Below are positions 9,758-19,627 of a stretch of 64,000 bases of DNA, piece by piece. The notes beneath the pieces were generated by a model, which saw only the letters and a program-made list of their open reading frames with translations, had not been told where the DNA came from and did not search any database. Every line of letters starts with the position of its first letter. Within the stretch, counting starts at the first letter, position 1. Source of the stretch: Corynebacterium sp. NML98-0116. GTDB lineage: Bacteria > Actinomycetota > Actinomycetes > Mycobacteriales > Mycobacteriaceae. Location of the stretch: the NCBI RefSeq assembly GCF_001767255.1, contig NZ_CP017639.1, forward strand, positions 828,875 through 892,874, in the 5' to 3' direction. Made by a program: the position numbers and the translations under genes.

Positions 9758-10286
9758 CCAGGCAAAGGGGTGGCGGGCTGTAATCACGGCATTGCTCGCC
9801 GGTGCTGTGCTTTACGGATGCTGCTACCTTGTTGGCGTCAATAATCCGCCGGAGCAACCTGTGCTGCAAGGGGACGCTCTGGGGGCAGAACAAGACGAGA
9901 CTGCGCCGCAGTACGCGGCGCGCGCGGAGCAAAGCCTCGAAGAGGCATTGCAGGAAGGTGAACAGGCTCACTTCGCGCTTGTATCGTTCGGCCATCCTTT
10001 GAATCCAGAAGAAGCAGACGCAGTACTGCGCCCAGTTGGGCGCGTGAACGCCGTGATCACCGAGTTAGGCGCGAATCCAGTCGGAGAGCCTGCGCCCGGA
10101 GCGTCGCGCGCCGAGATATTCCGAGGAGTCTCTGCACACATTGAAGGCGCAGTCGTCTACGACGCTGTTGCGCATTTGGCTGATGTGAACGATGTGAACG
10201 ATGTGTTTGCTGTGGAAGTTTTACCAGCTGACGCGGTATGGGGCGCGTTCGCAATCCGGCCCGTAAGTTTCGTAGACGCACAGTGA
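9750..10286 (+). CDS. Hypothetical membrane-anchored protein
   Basis: 178 aa protein of unknown function. GTG start at 9750 inside the last codons of the rluD-like gene (8-base overlap). One N-terminal hydrophobic segment (about residues 10-30, VITALLAGAVLYGCCYLVGV) probably anchors it with the rest outside. A weak lipobox reading (LYGC) is possible but the segment is better read as a transmembrane anchor. The extracytoplasmic part is acidic and carries a short DVNDVNDV repeat. It is the last gene of the lspA-rluD run. Confidence 0.65.
   Translation: MANQAKGWRAVITALLAGAVLYGCCYLVGVNNPPEQPVLQGDALGAEQDETAPQYAARAEQSLEEALQEGEQAHFALVSFGHPLNPEEADAVLRPVGRVNAVITELGANPVGEPAPGASRAEIFRGVSAHIEGAVVYDAVAHLADVNDVNDVFAVEVLPADAVWGAFAIRPVSFVDAQ
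10182..10205 (+). repeat. Short tandem repeat, 9-base unit x 2.7
   Basis: The unit GATGTGAAC occurs twice and is followed by a partial copy. It is in frame and encodes DVNDVNDV in the anchored protein above. A likely site of slippage; no function is implied. Confidence 0.8.
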
Positions 10287-10362
10287 AGGCGTGTATAGTT
10301 TTCCGGGATTGCACCTATACGCGCATCCAAAAGGTGCGCGGAAAACAACACGAGGAGAGACA

Positions 10363-12030
10363 TTGGTTTCCGACCCTGGAGTCAACGCCCGAAGCCCGCA
10401 GCGTCAGCGATTTTCGAAGACACGAATTGCGGGGGTAGCGTTGGCTACCACCGCGGCGTTATTCGCTGCCTCGTGTGGCGCTATTGGCGGTGGTGATGAT
10501 GGCGGGCACGATGGTTTGCTCGCCGGAGATTACACGATCGCTGCAGAGGAAAACCTCACCAATAGCATCGTGGTCAATGGCAACATTGCGCCGATTCGCT
10601 CAGTGAGCATCACGACCGCGCTGCAGTCCGAGGTCGAACGGCTCGCAGTGCAGCCAGGCGACCGCGTCGCTAAAGATCAGTTCTTGGTGCAGATGAACAC
10701 CGACGCGCTGCAGCGCCAACTTGCCAAGCAAGAAAAGCAGCAGGCGAGTGCCCAGGCAGAAGCGATGCAGGGCGTCGAGCAGGCCAAGAGTCAGCTCAAC
10801 GCGTACGACCAGGCGATGGCAAACGGCTCCAACCCGGCCGTGGCTCAGGCGCAGGCCCAGGTGGATCAGGCGCAGGCAGCGCTTGATGCTGCGCTTGCCG
10901 CGCAGGGTGGCGCACGGATGATCGCTTCGCCGAAGATCGCAGCCCACGTTCAAAAGATGGCCGGCGATTTGTCCTCCCGTCTGCCAGGCGGTTCCGGCCA
11001 CGGCATCCGCACGGCACCTCCTGCAGCCCCGGCCGCGCCGGGTCAAGTTCCGGGTGGCGGCCAGGGTGCTGTCCCGATGCTGAGCGTGGAGCAGGCTCGA
11101 GCTGCACTTCAGGAGTCGCAAGCCGCGCTGGAGGCCGCCAAGGCGCAGGCCGGGCAGGAGCGGCAGCAGCTCCAGGCACAGGTTGATTCCGCGTGGCGCG
11201 CAGCAGAGAATGCTTCTGCCGCTGACGACGACGGTACGCTGCAGCTCCAAGTGCAGGAAGCAACGATTAACGCTCCAATGGCTGGCGTAGTCACAAACGT
11301 TGACGTGCAGGTAGGCGATATCCCGCAGGGTCGCGTCCTTGGCATCGCAGATGACTCCCGACTGTTGATCCGCGCTAACGTGCGCGAGGCGGACGTCCCG
11401 GCGATCAAGCAGGACAACCGCGTTGAGTTCACCTCGACTGCGACGGGTAAGAAGAAGTTCACTGGGCGCGTCACGCGAGTTTCCCCGGTCGGTTCCACAG
11501 GCGCGAGTGCTGGTAGTGGGGCAGAGGCTGCAGCCGCAATGTCCGCAGGTGGCAGCGGCGGAGGCTCCTCGGTGATGTTCCCCGTTGAGATCGAAGTCAC
11601 CGGTGACAAGGAAGGCCTGCTGCTCGGTGGCAGTGTGCGTGCTGAAATTATCACTGAAGAGGCGAAGAACTCCATCAACATTCCTCGCGACGCCGTCTAC
11701 GACGAGAACAAGATTTTGGTGCTCGCAACGGAGAATCCCGGCGACACCAGCGGCGTCGTAGAAGAGCGCACTGTCAAGACCGGTGCGAAGAATGACGTTG
11801 ACGTCGCTGTCACGGGGGGCGAGCTCAAGCCAGGCGACATCGTGATCAACTGGCCTGAGAACTTCAAGGACAAGGTTGGCTCCACGGTGAAGGTCAACGA
11901 CGAAAACTTTGATCCTGAGCAGGTAAAGAACGCAAAGGACAAGAAGCCGACAGGCAGTGCCGCTGCAACCACTCCGGCGACGTCTTCTGCAGCGCCGAAG
12001 TCTTCCGCGCCAGCGGAAAAGGAGGGGTAG
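10363..12030 (+). CDS. MacA/HlyD-like efflux adaptor lipoprotein
   Basis: 555 aa membrane-fusion-type subunit of a MacAB-like exporter. The TTG at 10363 is chosen because GAGGAGA lies 5 bases upstream; the frame extends to 10291 without a signal. The signal peptide ends with lipobox LFAASC. Order: biotinyl-lipoyl-like strand pair (VQPGDRVAKDQFLVQMN), a Gln/Ala-rich helical hairpin (about residues 125-290) interrupted by a Pro/Gly-rich insert, the second lipoyl half (INAPMAGVVTNVDVQVGD), a beta-barrel part, then a Pro/Ala/Ser tail. A Gly/Ala/Ser-rich loop (about 380-405) is unusual. First of three adjacent genes; the ATPase follows after three bases. Confidence 0.85.
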   Translation: MVSDPGVNARSPQRQRFSKTRIAGVALATTAALFAASCGAIGGGDDGGHDGLLAGDYTIAAEENLTNSIVVNGNIAPIRSVSITTALQSEVERLAVQPGDRVAKDQFLVQMNTDALQRQLAKQEKQQASAQAEAMQGVEQAKSQLNAYDQAMANGSNPAVAQAQAQVDQAQAALDAALAAQGGARMIASPKIAAHVQKMAGDLSSRLPGGSGHGIRTAPPAAPAAPGQVPGGGQGAVPMLSVEQARAALQESQAALEAAKAQAGQERQQLQAQVDSAWRAAENASAADDDGTLQLQVQEATINAPMAGVVTNVDVQVGDIPQGRVLGIADDSRLLIRANVREADVPAIKQDNRVEFTSTATGKKKFTGRVTRVSPVGSTGASAGSGAEAAAAMSAGGSGGGSSVMFPVEIEVTGDKEGLLLGGSVRAEIITEEAKNSINIPRDAVYDENKILVLATENPGDTSGVVEERTVKTGAKNDVDVAVTGGELKPGDIVINWPENFKDKVGSTVKVNDENFDPEQVKNAKDKKPTGSAAATTPATSSAAPKSSAPAEKEG

Positions 12031-12033
12031 GCG

Positions 12034-12930
12034 ATGGCACGGAATCCCTTCCGAAAGCACTCCCGACAACGCGTACAGGACGATGCCACCGACGCAGAGT
12101 TCGACGAGTTGTTTGAGGCCGCCGAGCCTTCGACGGAGGAGCTCGAAGTACCAACGCTGACAGAGCCAGTTGCGCAACCTCAACCAGCACTGCACACACC
12201 TGCAGGGCAAGAGGCGATGTCGAAGAGCGGTCTGCTCATTGACATGCGCAGGATCGTCAAGACGTACAACGTCGGAGAGCCCAGCGAGCTGACCGTGCTG
12301 CATGGCATCGACTTCCATGCAGAGCAGGGCGAATTTGTCTCTATCGTCGGCCCGTCGGGTTGCGGCAAGTCGACGCTGATGAACCTGGTTGGCATGCTCG
12401 ACCGGCCGACAGACGGCGCGTACGCGTTCAACGACGAGCCGGTGTACGCCAAGTCGGACAACGAGCTGGCCGCGTATCGTAGCCAGAACATCGGCTTTAT
12501 CTTCCAGAACTTTAACCTGATCGGTCGAATCGACGCGTTGCAAAATGTGGCGATGCCAATGATGTATGCGGGCGTCGATAAGAAAGAGCGCGAGGAGCGC
12601 GCCGCTGAACTTTTGAACATGATGGGCATGGGCGACCGCTTGCACCATAACCCGAACGAACTGTCGGGTGGGCAGAAGCAGCGCGTGGCAATTGCTCGCA
12701 GCCTTGCGAACGACCCTGACCTGCTGCTCGCGGATGAGCCTACCGGTGCCCTGGACTCCAAGACGGGCCGCATGGTGATGGACCTCTTCCACGAGCTGCA
12801 CGACGACCTTGGTAAAGCCATCGTCTTCATCACGCACAACCCTGAGTTGGCAGAAGAAACTGGCCGCATTGTAGAGATGATGGACGGGCGCATCGCGCAG
12901 GTTCGCGCCCCACTGGGGGCGAGGCCATGA
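12034..12930 (+). CDS. MacB/LolD-type ABC transporter ATP-binding protein
   Basis: 298 aa ATPase energising the permease encoded next. Walker A is GPSGCGKST (residues 106-114). The signature is LSGGQKQRVAIARSLA and Walker B is LLLADEPTGALDS. The EPTGALDS form is typical of the MacB/LolD/FtsE group. The ATG at 12034 has GGAGGGG close upstream. This start adds about 62 acidic, Pro/Glu-rich residues before the ABC fold (DDATDAEFDELFEAAEPS); an internal ATG at residue 62 (MSKSGLL) would give the usual family length. Stop overlaps the permease start by four bases (ATGA). Confidence 0.92.
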   Translation: MARNPFRKHSRQRVQDDATDAEFDELFEAAEPSTEELEVPTLTEPVAQPQPALHTPAGQEAMSKSGLLIDMRRIVKTYNVGEPSELTVLHGIDFHAEQGEFVSIVGPSGCGKSTLMNLVGMLDRPTDGAYAFNDEPVYAKSDNELAAYRSQNIGFIFQNFNLIGRIDALQNVAMPMMYAGVDKKEREERAAELLNMMGMGDRLHHNPNELSGGQKQRVAIARSLANDPDLLLADEPTGALDSKTGRMVMDLFHELHDDLGKAIVFITHNPELAEETGRIVEMMDGRIAQVRAPLGARP

Positions 12931-14207
12931 ACGTAGGAGAGTCAATCAAGCTTGCCTCCTCGTCGCTTCGCAAGAATAAGCTTCGCTCGTTGCTGACGCT
13001 GCTGGGCATCATTATCGGCATTATGGCAGTGGTCATTATTATGACGCTCGGCCGTGGTCTGGAGCGCCAGGTGATGTCGGGGCTTGAAGGCGTCGGCACT
13101 ACGACGCACCCGGTGATGGTGCATGAGCGTCCCGATGACGCGGATGCATCCGAGGATCCCTTCGCGGCGTTTTCTTACGCGCCACCATCCGATGAGCGCA
13201 ACGCAGTCACTCCCGAGCAGCTCGATGAGCTGCGTCAGGCATTTGGGGACCGTATCCAGGGCGTGGACATCGATGTTTCCACGAGTGGGGAAGTGGTCTC
13301 CGATGACACAACTGTGTCCACGAACGTCAAGCCGGTCCTTGCAGACTCGATGAAGGTGCGAAACATCGAAGTGCAGTTCGGCCGCGAGATTTCCCAGGAT
13401 GACATCGATGGGCACCGGCCGCTCGCAGTCGTGAGCCCCTCGCTTATCGACGCCCTCTTCGACGGCAACGCCCAAGCCAGTTTGGGCAAGCGCATCGATG
13501 TGGTTGTAGACGACCAGCCGGCAGTGTTCACTATCGTGGGCGTGCTCGATGGCGAGGAAGATTCCCGAGGCGGCGGAATGTTTGGTGCCGCAGAACAGTT
13601 TGCGGACATCTATATCCCGCTCACCGCTGCAGATCGCGTTGGGCTTGACAGCGACTGGTTCACGTCATTTTCGGTGCAATCGGCGCCGGATGAAGACGCG
13701 AAGACCTTCCAGGCCGACCTGCAACACTACATGGACCGTTGGTACGCCAATAACGAGGATTACACCATTGAGGTGGTGGATCTTTCCTCGAGCTTGGAAG
13801 AGCTGACGAGCGTATTCCGCATCATGTCGACGGTGCTCTCCGCTATTGGCGGAATCTCTTTGCTGGTCGGTGGCATTGGCGTGATGAACATCATGCTGAT
13901 CACCGTCACTGAGCGCACACGGGAAATCGGTGTGCGCAAGGCGCTGGGTGCCAAGCAAAGCGATATTCGTACGCAGTTCATCGTCGAAGCGATGCTGGTG
14001 TGCCTGATTGGCGGCATCATCGGTGTAATTCTGGGCGGGGCGATTGGCATGATCGCGACGGCCGCGTTCGATGCCTTTACTTGGCCGCCGCTCGGCGCAA
14101 TTGTGTTGGCGCTCGGGTTTTCGCTGGCAACCGGTATCTTCTTCGGTGCCTATCCGGCTGCGAAGGCTGCAAAGATGCAGCCTATTGATGCTTTGCGTTA
14201 CGAATAA
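12927..14207 (+). CDS. MacB-type ABC transporter permease
   Basis: 426 aa permease with the MacB layout: TM1 at about residues 20-40 ([20 protein letters not shown]), a large extracytoplasmic domain (about 45-285), then three TM segments in the C-terminal FtsX-like domain. The coupling motif [15 protein letters not shown] lies between TM2 and TM3, as in the family. With the two genes upstream it forms an adaptor-ATPase-permease exporter. No TolC-like gene is adjacent. The substrate (peptide, antibiotic or lipid) is not deducible. Confidence 0.92.
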   Translation: MNVGESIKLASSSLRKNKLRSLLTLLGIIIGIMAVVIIMTLGRGLERQVMSGLEGVGTTTHPVMVHERPDDADASEDPFAAFSYAPPSDERNAVTPEQLDELRQAFGDRIQGVDIDVSTSGEVVSDDTTVSTNVKPVLADSMKVRNIEVQFGREISQDDIDGHRPLAVVSPSLIDALFDGNAQASLGKRIDVVVDDQPAVFTIVGVLDGEEDSRGGGMFGAAEQFADIYIPLTAADRVGLDSDWFTSFSVQSAPDEDAKTFQADLQHYMDRWYANNEDYTIEVVDLSSSLEELTSVFRIMSTVLSAIGGISLLVGGIGVMNIMLITVTERTREIGVRKALGAKQSDIRTQFIVEAMLVCLIGGIIGVILGGAIGMIATAAFDAFTWPPLGAIVLALGFSLATGIFFGAYPAAKAAKMQPIDALRYE

Positions 14208-14228
14208 GTTCGCTGGTTGCTGGCTCTT

Positions 14229-14263
14229 TTGGCCGTGTCCGAAGTCTGGATAAGATGAAGCGC
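14229..14263 (+). promoter_or_regulatory. Predicted dnaE1 promoter, leaderless
   Basis: TTGGCC (14229-14234) and TAAGAT (14251-14256) are separated by 16 bases. The -10 box ends 7 bases before the ATG at 14264, so transcription should start at or next to the start codon. No Shine-Dalgarno sequence is present. Confidence 0.6.
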
Positions 14264-17200
14264 ATGGCCAAAAAATCTTCCTTCGTCCACCTGCATAACC
14301 ACACCGAGTTTTCGATGCTCGACGGCATGGCGAAAGTTGACATGCTTGCGGAGGAGGTTGTGCGCCAGGGAATGCCCGCGGTGGGCATGACTGACCACGG
14401 TAATATGTTCGGCTCGAACGCGTTTTACCGCCAGATGGTGGACGCGGGGGTGAAGCCGATCATTGGCATCGAGGCCTACTTGGCGCCGGAGTCGCGCCTG
14501 AATAAGAAGCGCGTGCTGTGGGGCACCCCTGACCAGAAGCGCGACGATGTGTCCGCCTCCGGTGCGTATCTGCACCAGACGATGCTGGCAGAAAACGCGA
14601 CCGGCCTGCGCAATCTGTTCAAGCTCTCGTCGCTGGCTTCGTACGAGGGGCAGCTTGGTAAGTGGCCGCGCATGGATGCGGAGCTCGTCGCCGAACATGC
14701 CGACGGCATCATCGGCACCACGGGGTGTCCGTCGGGTGATGTGCAAACCCGTTTGCGGCTTGGCCAGTACCGTGAGGCCCTTGAGGCCGCGGCGATGTGG
14801 CAGGACATCTACGGCCGTGATAACTACTTCCTCGAGCTCATGGACCACGGTCTGGATATTGAGCAGCGCGTACGTAATGACTTGCTGCGCATCGGCAAGG
14901 AGCTCGATCTTCCGCCACTGGTGACGAACGACTGTCACTACGTCCTGGAGTCCCAGGCGCCGGCGCACGAGGCCATGTTGTGTGTGCAGACCGGCAAGAC
15001 GCTGATGGACCCGGACCGCTTTAAGTTCGACGGCACCGGCTACTACATCAAGTCAGCTGAGCAGATGCGCGACCTGTGGGACTCTACGGTGCCTGACGCC
15101 TGCGATAACACCCTGTGGATTGCGGAGCGTGTCGGTGACTACAGCGAGCTGTGGGAGGAACATCCGCACGACCGGATGCCGGTGGCTGACGTGCCGGAAG
15201 GGGAGACCCCAACAACGTGGCTGCGCAAGGAAGTGATGCGTGGTTTGCAGGCGCGCTTCGAGGGCCGGGAGGTGCCGGAGGAGTACATCGAGCGCGCGAA
15301 CTACGAGATCGACGTCATCGATATGAAGGGCTACCCGTCCTACTTCCTCATCGTTGCCGAGCTGATCAAGCATGCGCGTGAGGTTGGCATTCGCGTCGGG
15401 CCGGGCCGTGGCTCCGCGGCGGGTGCGCTTGTGGCGTACGCGCTGACCATCACGAACATTGACCCGATGGAGCATGGCCTGCTCTTCGAGAGGTTCTTGA
15501 ACCCGGAGAGGCCGTCGGCACCTGATATTGATATCGACTTCGACGACCGCCGCCGCGGGGAAATGATCACGTACGCTGCAGAGCGCTGGGGCGAGGACAA
15601 GATCGCGCAGGTGATTACCTTCGGCACGATTAAGACGAAGCAGGCTATTAAGGACTCGGCCAAGGTGAACTTCGGCCAGCCTGGCTTCCAGATGGCGGAC
15701 CGTATTAACGCGGCGTTGCCTCCTGCGATCATGGCGAAGGACATTCCGCTGGCAGGTATTACGGATCCGGAGCACCCGCGGTATAACGAGGCGACCGAGG
15801 TGCGCTCCATGATTGAGACTGACCCGGATGTAGCCCGCATCTACGAGACTGCGCGTGGCCTTGAAGGTACTGTGCGCCAGGCAGGCGTGCACGCTTGTGC
15901 CGTGATTATGGCGTCGGTACCTTTGATGGACCACATCCCGATGTGGAAGCGGCCTGCCGACGGTGCGATCATTACTGGTTGGGACTACCCAGCGTGTGAG
16001 GCCATCGGCTTGCTGAAGATGGACTTCCTTGGCCTGCGAAACCTCACCGTGCTTGGCGACGCACTGGAAAACGTGAAGAAGAACCGCGGCGAGACCATCG
16101 ACCTTGAGTCGTTGAGTACTGATGACCCGAAGGTATACGAGTTGCTCTCTCGCGGCGATACGCTTGGCGTGTTCCAGCTGGACTCGGGTGGCATGCAAGA
16201 GCTGCTCAAGCGCATGGGCCCGACTGGTTTTAAGGACATCGTCGCTTCGCTCGCGCTGTATCGCCCAGGCCCGATGGGCATGAACGCCCACTGGGACTAC
16301 GCGGACCGCAAGAATGGCCGCAAGCCGATTACGGCCATCCACCCGGAACTTGAGGAGCCACTGAAGGACATCCTGGACGAAACCTACGGTTTGATCGTGT
16401 ACCAGGAGCAGATCATGGAGATCTCCCGAAAGGTTGCGAACTACACCGCTGGTGAGGCAGACGGCTTCCGTAAGGCCATGGGTAAGAAGAAGCCAGAGGT
16501 GCTGGCGCAGCAGTACGAGAAGTTCTGGTCGGGGATGCAGGACAACGGCTATTCCAAGAGCGCGATGGACGCACTGTGGCAGATTATTGAGCCGTTCGCC
16601 TCGTACGCGTTTAACAAGTCTCACGCTGCAGGTTACGCGCTAGTGTCCTACTGGACGGCGTACATGAAGGCGAACTACACCGCTGAGTACATGGCAGCGT
16701 TGTTGACCTCGGTGGGCGATAAGAAGGACAAGTCGGCGATCTACCTTTCCGACTGCCGCCACCTTGGCATTTCCGTGCTCCAGCCAGATATTAATGCTTC
16801 CGAAGAGAACTTTATGGCTGTTGGCGAGGACGTTCGATACGGCCTCGCGGCGGTGCGTAATGTCGGCGTCGAAGTTGTTGAGTCGATTAAGGAGACACGC
16901 CGGACGAAGGGCGAGTTCACGAGCTTCTCTGACTACCTCGACAAGATTGACCTACTGCCATGTAATAAGCGAATTACTGAATCTCTAATTAAGGCCGGTG
17001 CGTTCGACTCGCTTGGTCACCCGCGTAAGGGGTTGATGCTCATCCAGGAGGATGCCGTCGATTCTGTGCTTACCACGAAGAAGGCTGCTGACAAGGGGCA
17101 GTTCGACCTGTTCGCCTCCTTCGGAGGTGACGACGCTGTTGCTGCTGACAACGCGTTTGCGCTGCAGATCCCGGATGAGGAGTGGGACAAGAAACACAAA

Positions 17201-17827
17201 CTTGCTCTCGAGCGTGAGATGCTGGGCTTGTATGTCTCGGGCCACCCGCTTGACGGCTTCGAGGAAGCAATTGACGCACAGACCGATACTCAGTTAACGA
17301 CGATCCTCTCCGGCGAATTGCGAAACGGCGCCGAGGTAACGATTGGCGGTCTGATCTCTTCGGTCGATCGGCGTTTCTCGAAGAAGGACGGTTCCCCTTG
17401 GGCGATCGTCACGATTGAGGATCACCACGGCGCCTCCGTTGACGTGTTGCTGTTTAACAAGGTGTATTCGCTGGTTGCGCCACAAATTGTGGAAGACAAT
17501 ATCATCCTTGTGAAGGCGCACGTCTCGATCCGTGACGAACGCATGAGCCTGTTCGGCGACGACGTCAAAACGCCGGAGCTCGGGCCTGGCAACGGTGCTG
17601 GGCTGCCACTGCGTCTCACGCTTCGCACCGAGCAGTGCACTGTGGATAATATCCAGCGTTTGAAGGGCGTGCTGCAGAACAACCCGGGCGACTCGGATGT
17701 GTACCTGAACCTTGTACATGGCGACGAGACGCAAATGATGGTGTTAGGCGACCATCTGCGGGTGGAGCGTTCGGCGAGCTTAATGGGCGATCTGAAGGCG
17801 ACGATGGGGGTTGGGATCCTCGGCTAG
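14264..17827 (+). CDS. dnaE1: DNA polymerase III alpha subunit (replicative)
   Basis: 1187 aa chromosomal replicase. The N-terminal PHP domain begins [15 protein letters not shown]. The polymerase active site shows [15 protein letters not shown], followed by the thumb/fingers region, a tandem helix-hairpin-helix stretch ([14 protein letters not shown]) and a C-terminal OB fold ([17 protein letters not shown]). The length matches actinobacterial DnaE1. Two in-frame ATGs exist, 14255 and 14264. The second is preferred because the -10 box overlaps the first. Confidence 0.97.
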   Translation: MAKKSSFVHLHNHTEFSMLDGMAKVDMLAEEVVRQGMPAVGMTDHGNMFGSNAFYRQMVDAGVKPIIGIEAYLAPESRLNKKRVLWGTPDQKRDDVSASGAYLHQTMLAENATGLRNLFKLSSLASYEGQLGKWPRMDAELVAEHADGIIGTTGCPSGDVQTRLRLGQYREALEAAAMWQDIYGRDNYFLELMDHGLDIEQRVRNDLLRIGKELDLPPLVTNDCHYVLESQAPAHEAMLCVQTGKTLMDPDRFKFDGTGYYIKSAEQMRDLWDSTVPDACDNTLWIAERVGDYSELWEEHPHDRMPVADVPEGETPTTWLRKEVMRGLQARFEGREVPEEYIERANYEIDVIDMKGYPSYFLIVAELIKHAREVGIRVGPGRGSAAGALVAYALTITNIDPMEHGLLFERFLNPERPSAPDIDIDFDDRRRGEMITYAAERWGEDKIAQVITFGTIKTKQAIKDSAKVNFGQPGFQMADRINAALPPAIMAKDIPLAGITDPEHPRYNEATEVRSMIETDPDVARIYETARGLEGTVRQAGVHACAVIMASVPLMDHIPMWKRPADGAIITGWDYPACEAIGLLKMDFLGLRNLTVLGDALENVKKNRGETIDLESLSTDDPKVYELLSRGDTLGVFQLDSGGMQELLKRMGPTGFKDIVASLALYRPGPMGMNAHWDYADRKNGRKPITAIHPELEEPLKDILDETYGLIVYQEQIMEISRKVANYTAGEADGFRKAMGKKKPEVLAQQYEKFWSGMQDNGYSKSAMDALWQIIEPFASYAFNKSHAAGYALVSYWTAYMKANYTAEYMAALLTSVGDKKDKSAIYLSDCRHLGISVLQPDINASEENFMAVGEDVRYGLAAVRNVGVEVVESIKETRRTKGEFTSFSDYLDKIDLLPCNKRITESLIKAGAFDSLGHPRKGLMLIQEDAVDSVLTTKKAADKGQFDLFASFGGDDAVAADNAFALQIPDEEWDKKHKLALEREMLGLYVSGHPLDGFEEAIDAQTDTQLTTILSGELRNGAEVTIGGLISSVDRRFSKKDGSPWAIVTIEDHHGASVDVLLFNKVYSLVAPQIVEDNIILVKAHVSIRDERMSLFGDDVKTPELGPGNGAGLPLRLTLRTEQCTVDNIQRLKGVLQNNPGDSDVYLNLVHGDETQMMVLGDHLRVERSASLMGDLKATMGVGILG

Positions 17828-17928
17828 TGGAGGGGAGTGAATATATTCCCCGGTGTGAAAATCAGCTTGGCTACACTCTGTCGTTGGAATCAATACCAGC
17901 TAAGAGGCGAATGAGTGGAGCATAATAT

Positions 17929-19137
17929 ATGTCCGAGCACAAGATTTTGACAACACATGTTGGGTCCCTGCCGCGCACCCCTGAGCTGCTCGAAGCGAAC
18001 CAACTTCGTTCGGAGCAGCAAATCAACGACGAGGACTTTAAGGAGATCCTTGAGCGCGCGATCGACGACGTGGTGCAGCGCCAGGTTGATCTGGGCATCG
18101 ACATCATCAACGAGGGTGAGTACGGTCACATCACCTCTGGCGCGGTCGACTACGGTGCTTGGTGGAACTACTCTTTCTCTCGTCTTGGTGGACTGACCAT
18201 GACCGACGAGGACCGCTGGGCCTCGCAGGAGATCAAGCGTTCCACGCCTGGAAACATTGAGTTGACCAGCTTCGCTGATCGCCGAGACCGCGCACTCTTT
18301 TCCGAGGCGTACTCCGACCCGCACTCCGGCATTTTCACTGGCCGTGCGAAGGTTGGTAACCCGAAGTTCACGGGTCCGATTACCTACATTGGCCAGCAGG
18401 AAGTTGAGACGGACGTTGCACTGCTGAAGCGCTCCATGGATCGCGCCGGTGCCACGCAGGGGTTTGTCGCAGCGCTTTCGCCAGGCTCCGCCGCCCGTCT
18501 GAAGAATGAGTATTACAACACCGACGAAGAAGTCGTACAGGCGTGTGCTGCTGCGATGGCACACGAGTACAAGGCAATTACCGACGCCGGTTTGACCGTG
18601 CAGCTCGACGCACCTGACCTTGCGGAATCCTGGGATCAGATTAATCCCGAGCCGACCCTGGAAGACTACCGTGCGTGGCTGCGTATTCGTATCGACGCCA
18701 TCAATGAGTCCATCCGCGACTTGCCGAAGGAACTGACTCGCCTGCGCATTTGCTGGGGTTCGTGGCACGGCCCGCACGTTACCGACGTACCGTTCGGTGA
18801 CATTATCGAGGAGATCCTGCGGGCAGAGGTTGGCGGCTTTTCCTTCGAGGGGGCATCGCCGCGTCACGCGCATGAGTGGCGCGTTTGGCAGGACCACGCG
18901 TTGCCAGAGGGCAGCGTTATTTACCCGGGTGTCATTTCGCACAGCACGAACGCTGTCGAGCACCCACAATTGGTTGCGGATAGGATCGTTCAGTTCGCCG
19001 AGGTCGTCGGCCCAGAAAACGTTATCGCTTCGGCAGACTGTGGCTTGGGTGGGCGGCTGAACCACCAGATCGCCTGGGCGAAGCTGGAATCACTGGTGAA
19101 GGGCGCAGAGATCGCGACGCGCCATCTGTTTGGCTAA
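17929..19137 (+). CDS. MetE-like (cobalamin-independent methionine synthase family) protein
   Basis: 402 aa single-barrel protein of the MetE C-terminal / epoxyalkane:CoM-transferase-like group, about half the length of true MetE. It begins LTTHVGSLPRTPELLEAN as the group does. Three candidate zinc ligands are visible: C275 in RICWGSWHG, E307 in FSFEGASPRH, and C371 in ADCGLGG. The histidine that precedes the first cysteine in MetE (HxC) is R273 here. ATG at 17929 with GTGGAG eight bases upstream. The substrate is unknown; methyl or thiol transfer is an inference from the family. A long hairpin follows the stop. Confidence 0.82.
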   Translation: MSEHKILTTHVGSLPRTPELLEANQLRSEQQINDEDFKEILERAIDDVVQRQVDLGIDIINEGEYGHITSGAVDYGAWWNYSFSRLGGLTMTDEDRWASQEIKRSTPGNIELTSFADRRDRALFSEAYSDPHSGIFTGRAKVGNPKFTGPITYIGQQEVETDVALLKRSMDRAGATQGFVAALSPGSAARLKNEYYNTDEEVVQACAAAMAHEYKAITDAGLTVQLDAPDLAESWDQINPEPTLEDYRAWLRIRIDAINESIRDLPKELTRLRICWGSWHGPHVTDVPFGDIIEEILRAEVGGFSFEGASPRHAHEWRVWQDHALPEGSVIYPGVISHSTNAVEHPQLVADRIVQFAEVVGPENVIASADCGLGGRLNHQIAWAKLESLVKGAEIATRHLFG

Positions 19138-19155
19138 TCGCAGTAGCCAAATGAG

Positions 19156-19199
19156 CTAAGGCCGGTGCCCACTCTGTGAAAGGAGGGCACCGGCCTTAG
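19156..19199. terminator. Perfect 15-bp hairpin between convergent genes
   Basis: CTAAGGCCGGTGCCC (19156-19170) pairs perfectly with 19185-19199 around a 14-base loop. It lies between the convergent MetE-like gene and the small secreted protein at 19217. Neither side has a clear T-run, so it is either a weak bidirectional terminator or an mRNA 3'-end stabiliser. Confidence 0.65.
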
Positions 19200-19216
19200 C
19201 GTTGTGTGCTACGCAG

Positions 19217-19591
19217 CTACTTAAGCATGGACTTCAGCTTGTCCTGCGCTCCAGGGATCGCCTTGATCGCCGCGGTGATCATCTGAATCAGCCCGACGAA
19301 GAGTGCGATGCCAGCCGAGATATAGCTGAAAATCTCGCGAGTTTCATCGGTCATGATGCCTTTGTTGATCGCTTCGGAGCTTGGGCCTTCAGCTTTTCGT
19401 GGCTCCGTGGTCTTTGGTACTGGCGAAGCGGTAACCGTCACGGTCACAGCAGGTGCTGTTTCTGTGGCAGTAACACGTGATTGCGTGGTCGGCGTGTCTT
19501 GCTTCTCTTGTGCCATCAGTGGGCTTGCCGTGAGGCAAGCACCACCGAGGGCGGTAGTGATTGCAAGCGCGACCAGTGAGCGTGTATTCAC
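19217..19591 (-). CDS. Small secreted protein with C-terminal hydrophobic segment
   Basis: 124 aa protein of unknown function. GTG start at 19591 preceded by GGGAG at good spacing. Signal peptide about residues 1-27 (ending SPLMAQ). Then a Thr/Pro/Val-rich linker (TETAPAVTVTVTASPVPKTT), and a C-terminal helix pair: a hydrophobic stretch (ISAGIALFVGLIQMITAAIKA) followed by a basic tail ending KLKSMLK. Same strand and 36 bases downstream of another small secreted protein of similar plan, so probably one operon. It may anchor in, or insert into, the cell envelope; this is inference only. Confidence 0.7.
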   Translation of the reverse strand: MNTRSLVALAITTALGGACLTASPLMAQEKQDTPTTQSRVTATETAPAVTVTVTASPVPKTTEPRKAEGPSSEAINKGIMTDETREIFSYISAGIALFVGLIQMITAAIKAIPGAQDKLKSMLK

Positions 19592-19627
19592 GTTTAACTC
19601 CCTGTTTGTCTGAAGTAGTGGTGAAGC

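Noticed and set aside
10600-12945. 781-codon open frame on the minus strand
   Set aside because: Antisense to the exporter adaptor and ATPase genes; no recognisable motif, Arg/Leu/His-rich composition typical of a shadow frame.
17832-17851. GGGGA/TCCCC hairpin after dnaE1
   Set aside because: Only five base pairs and no T-run; too weak to call a terminator.
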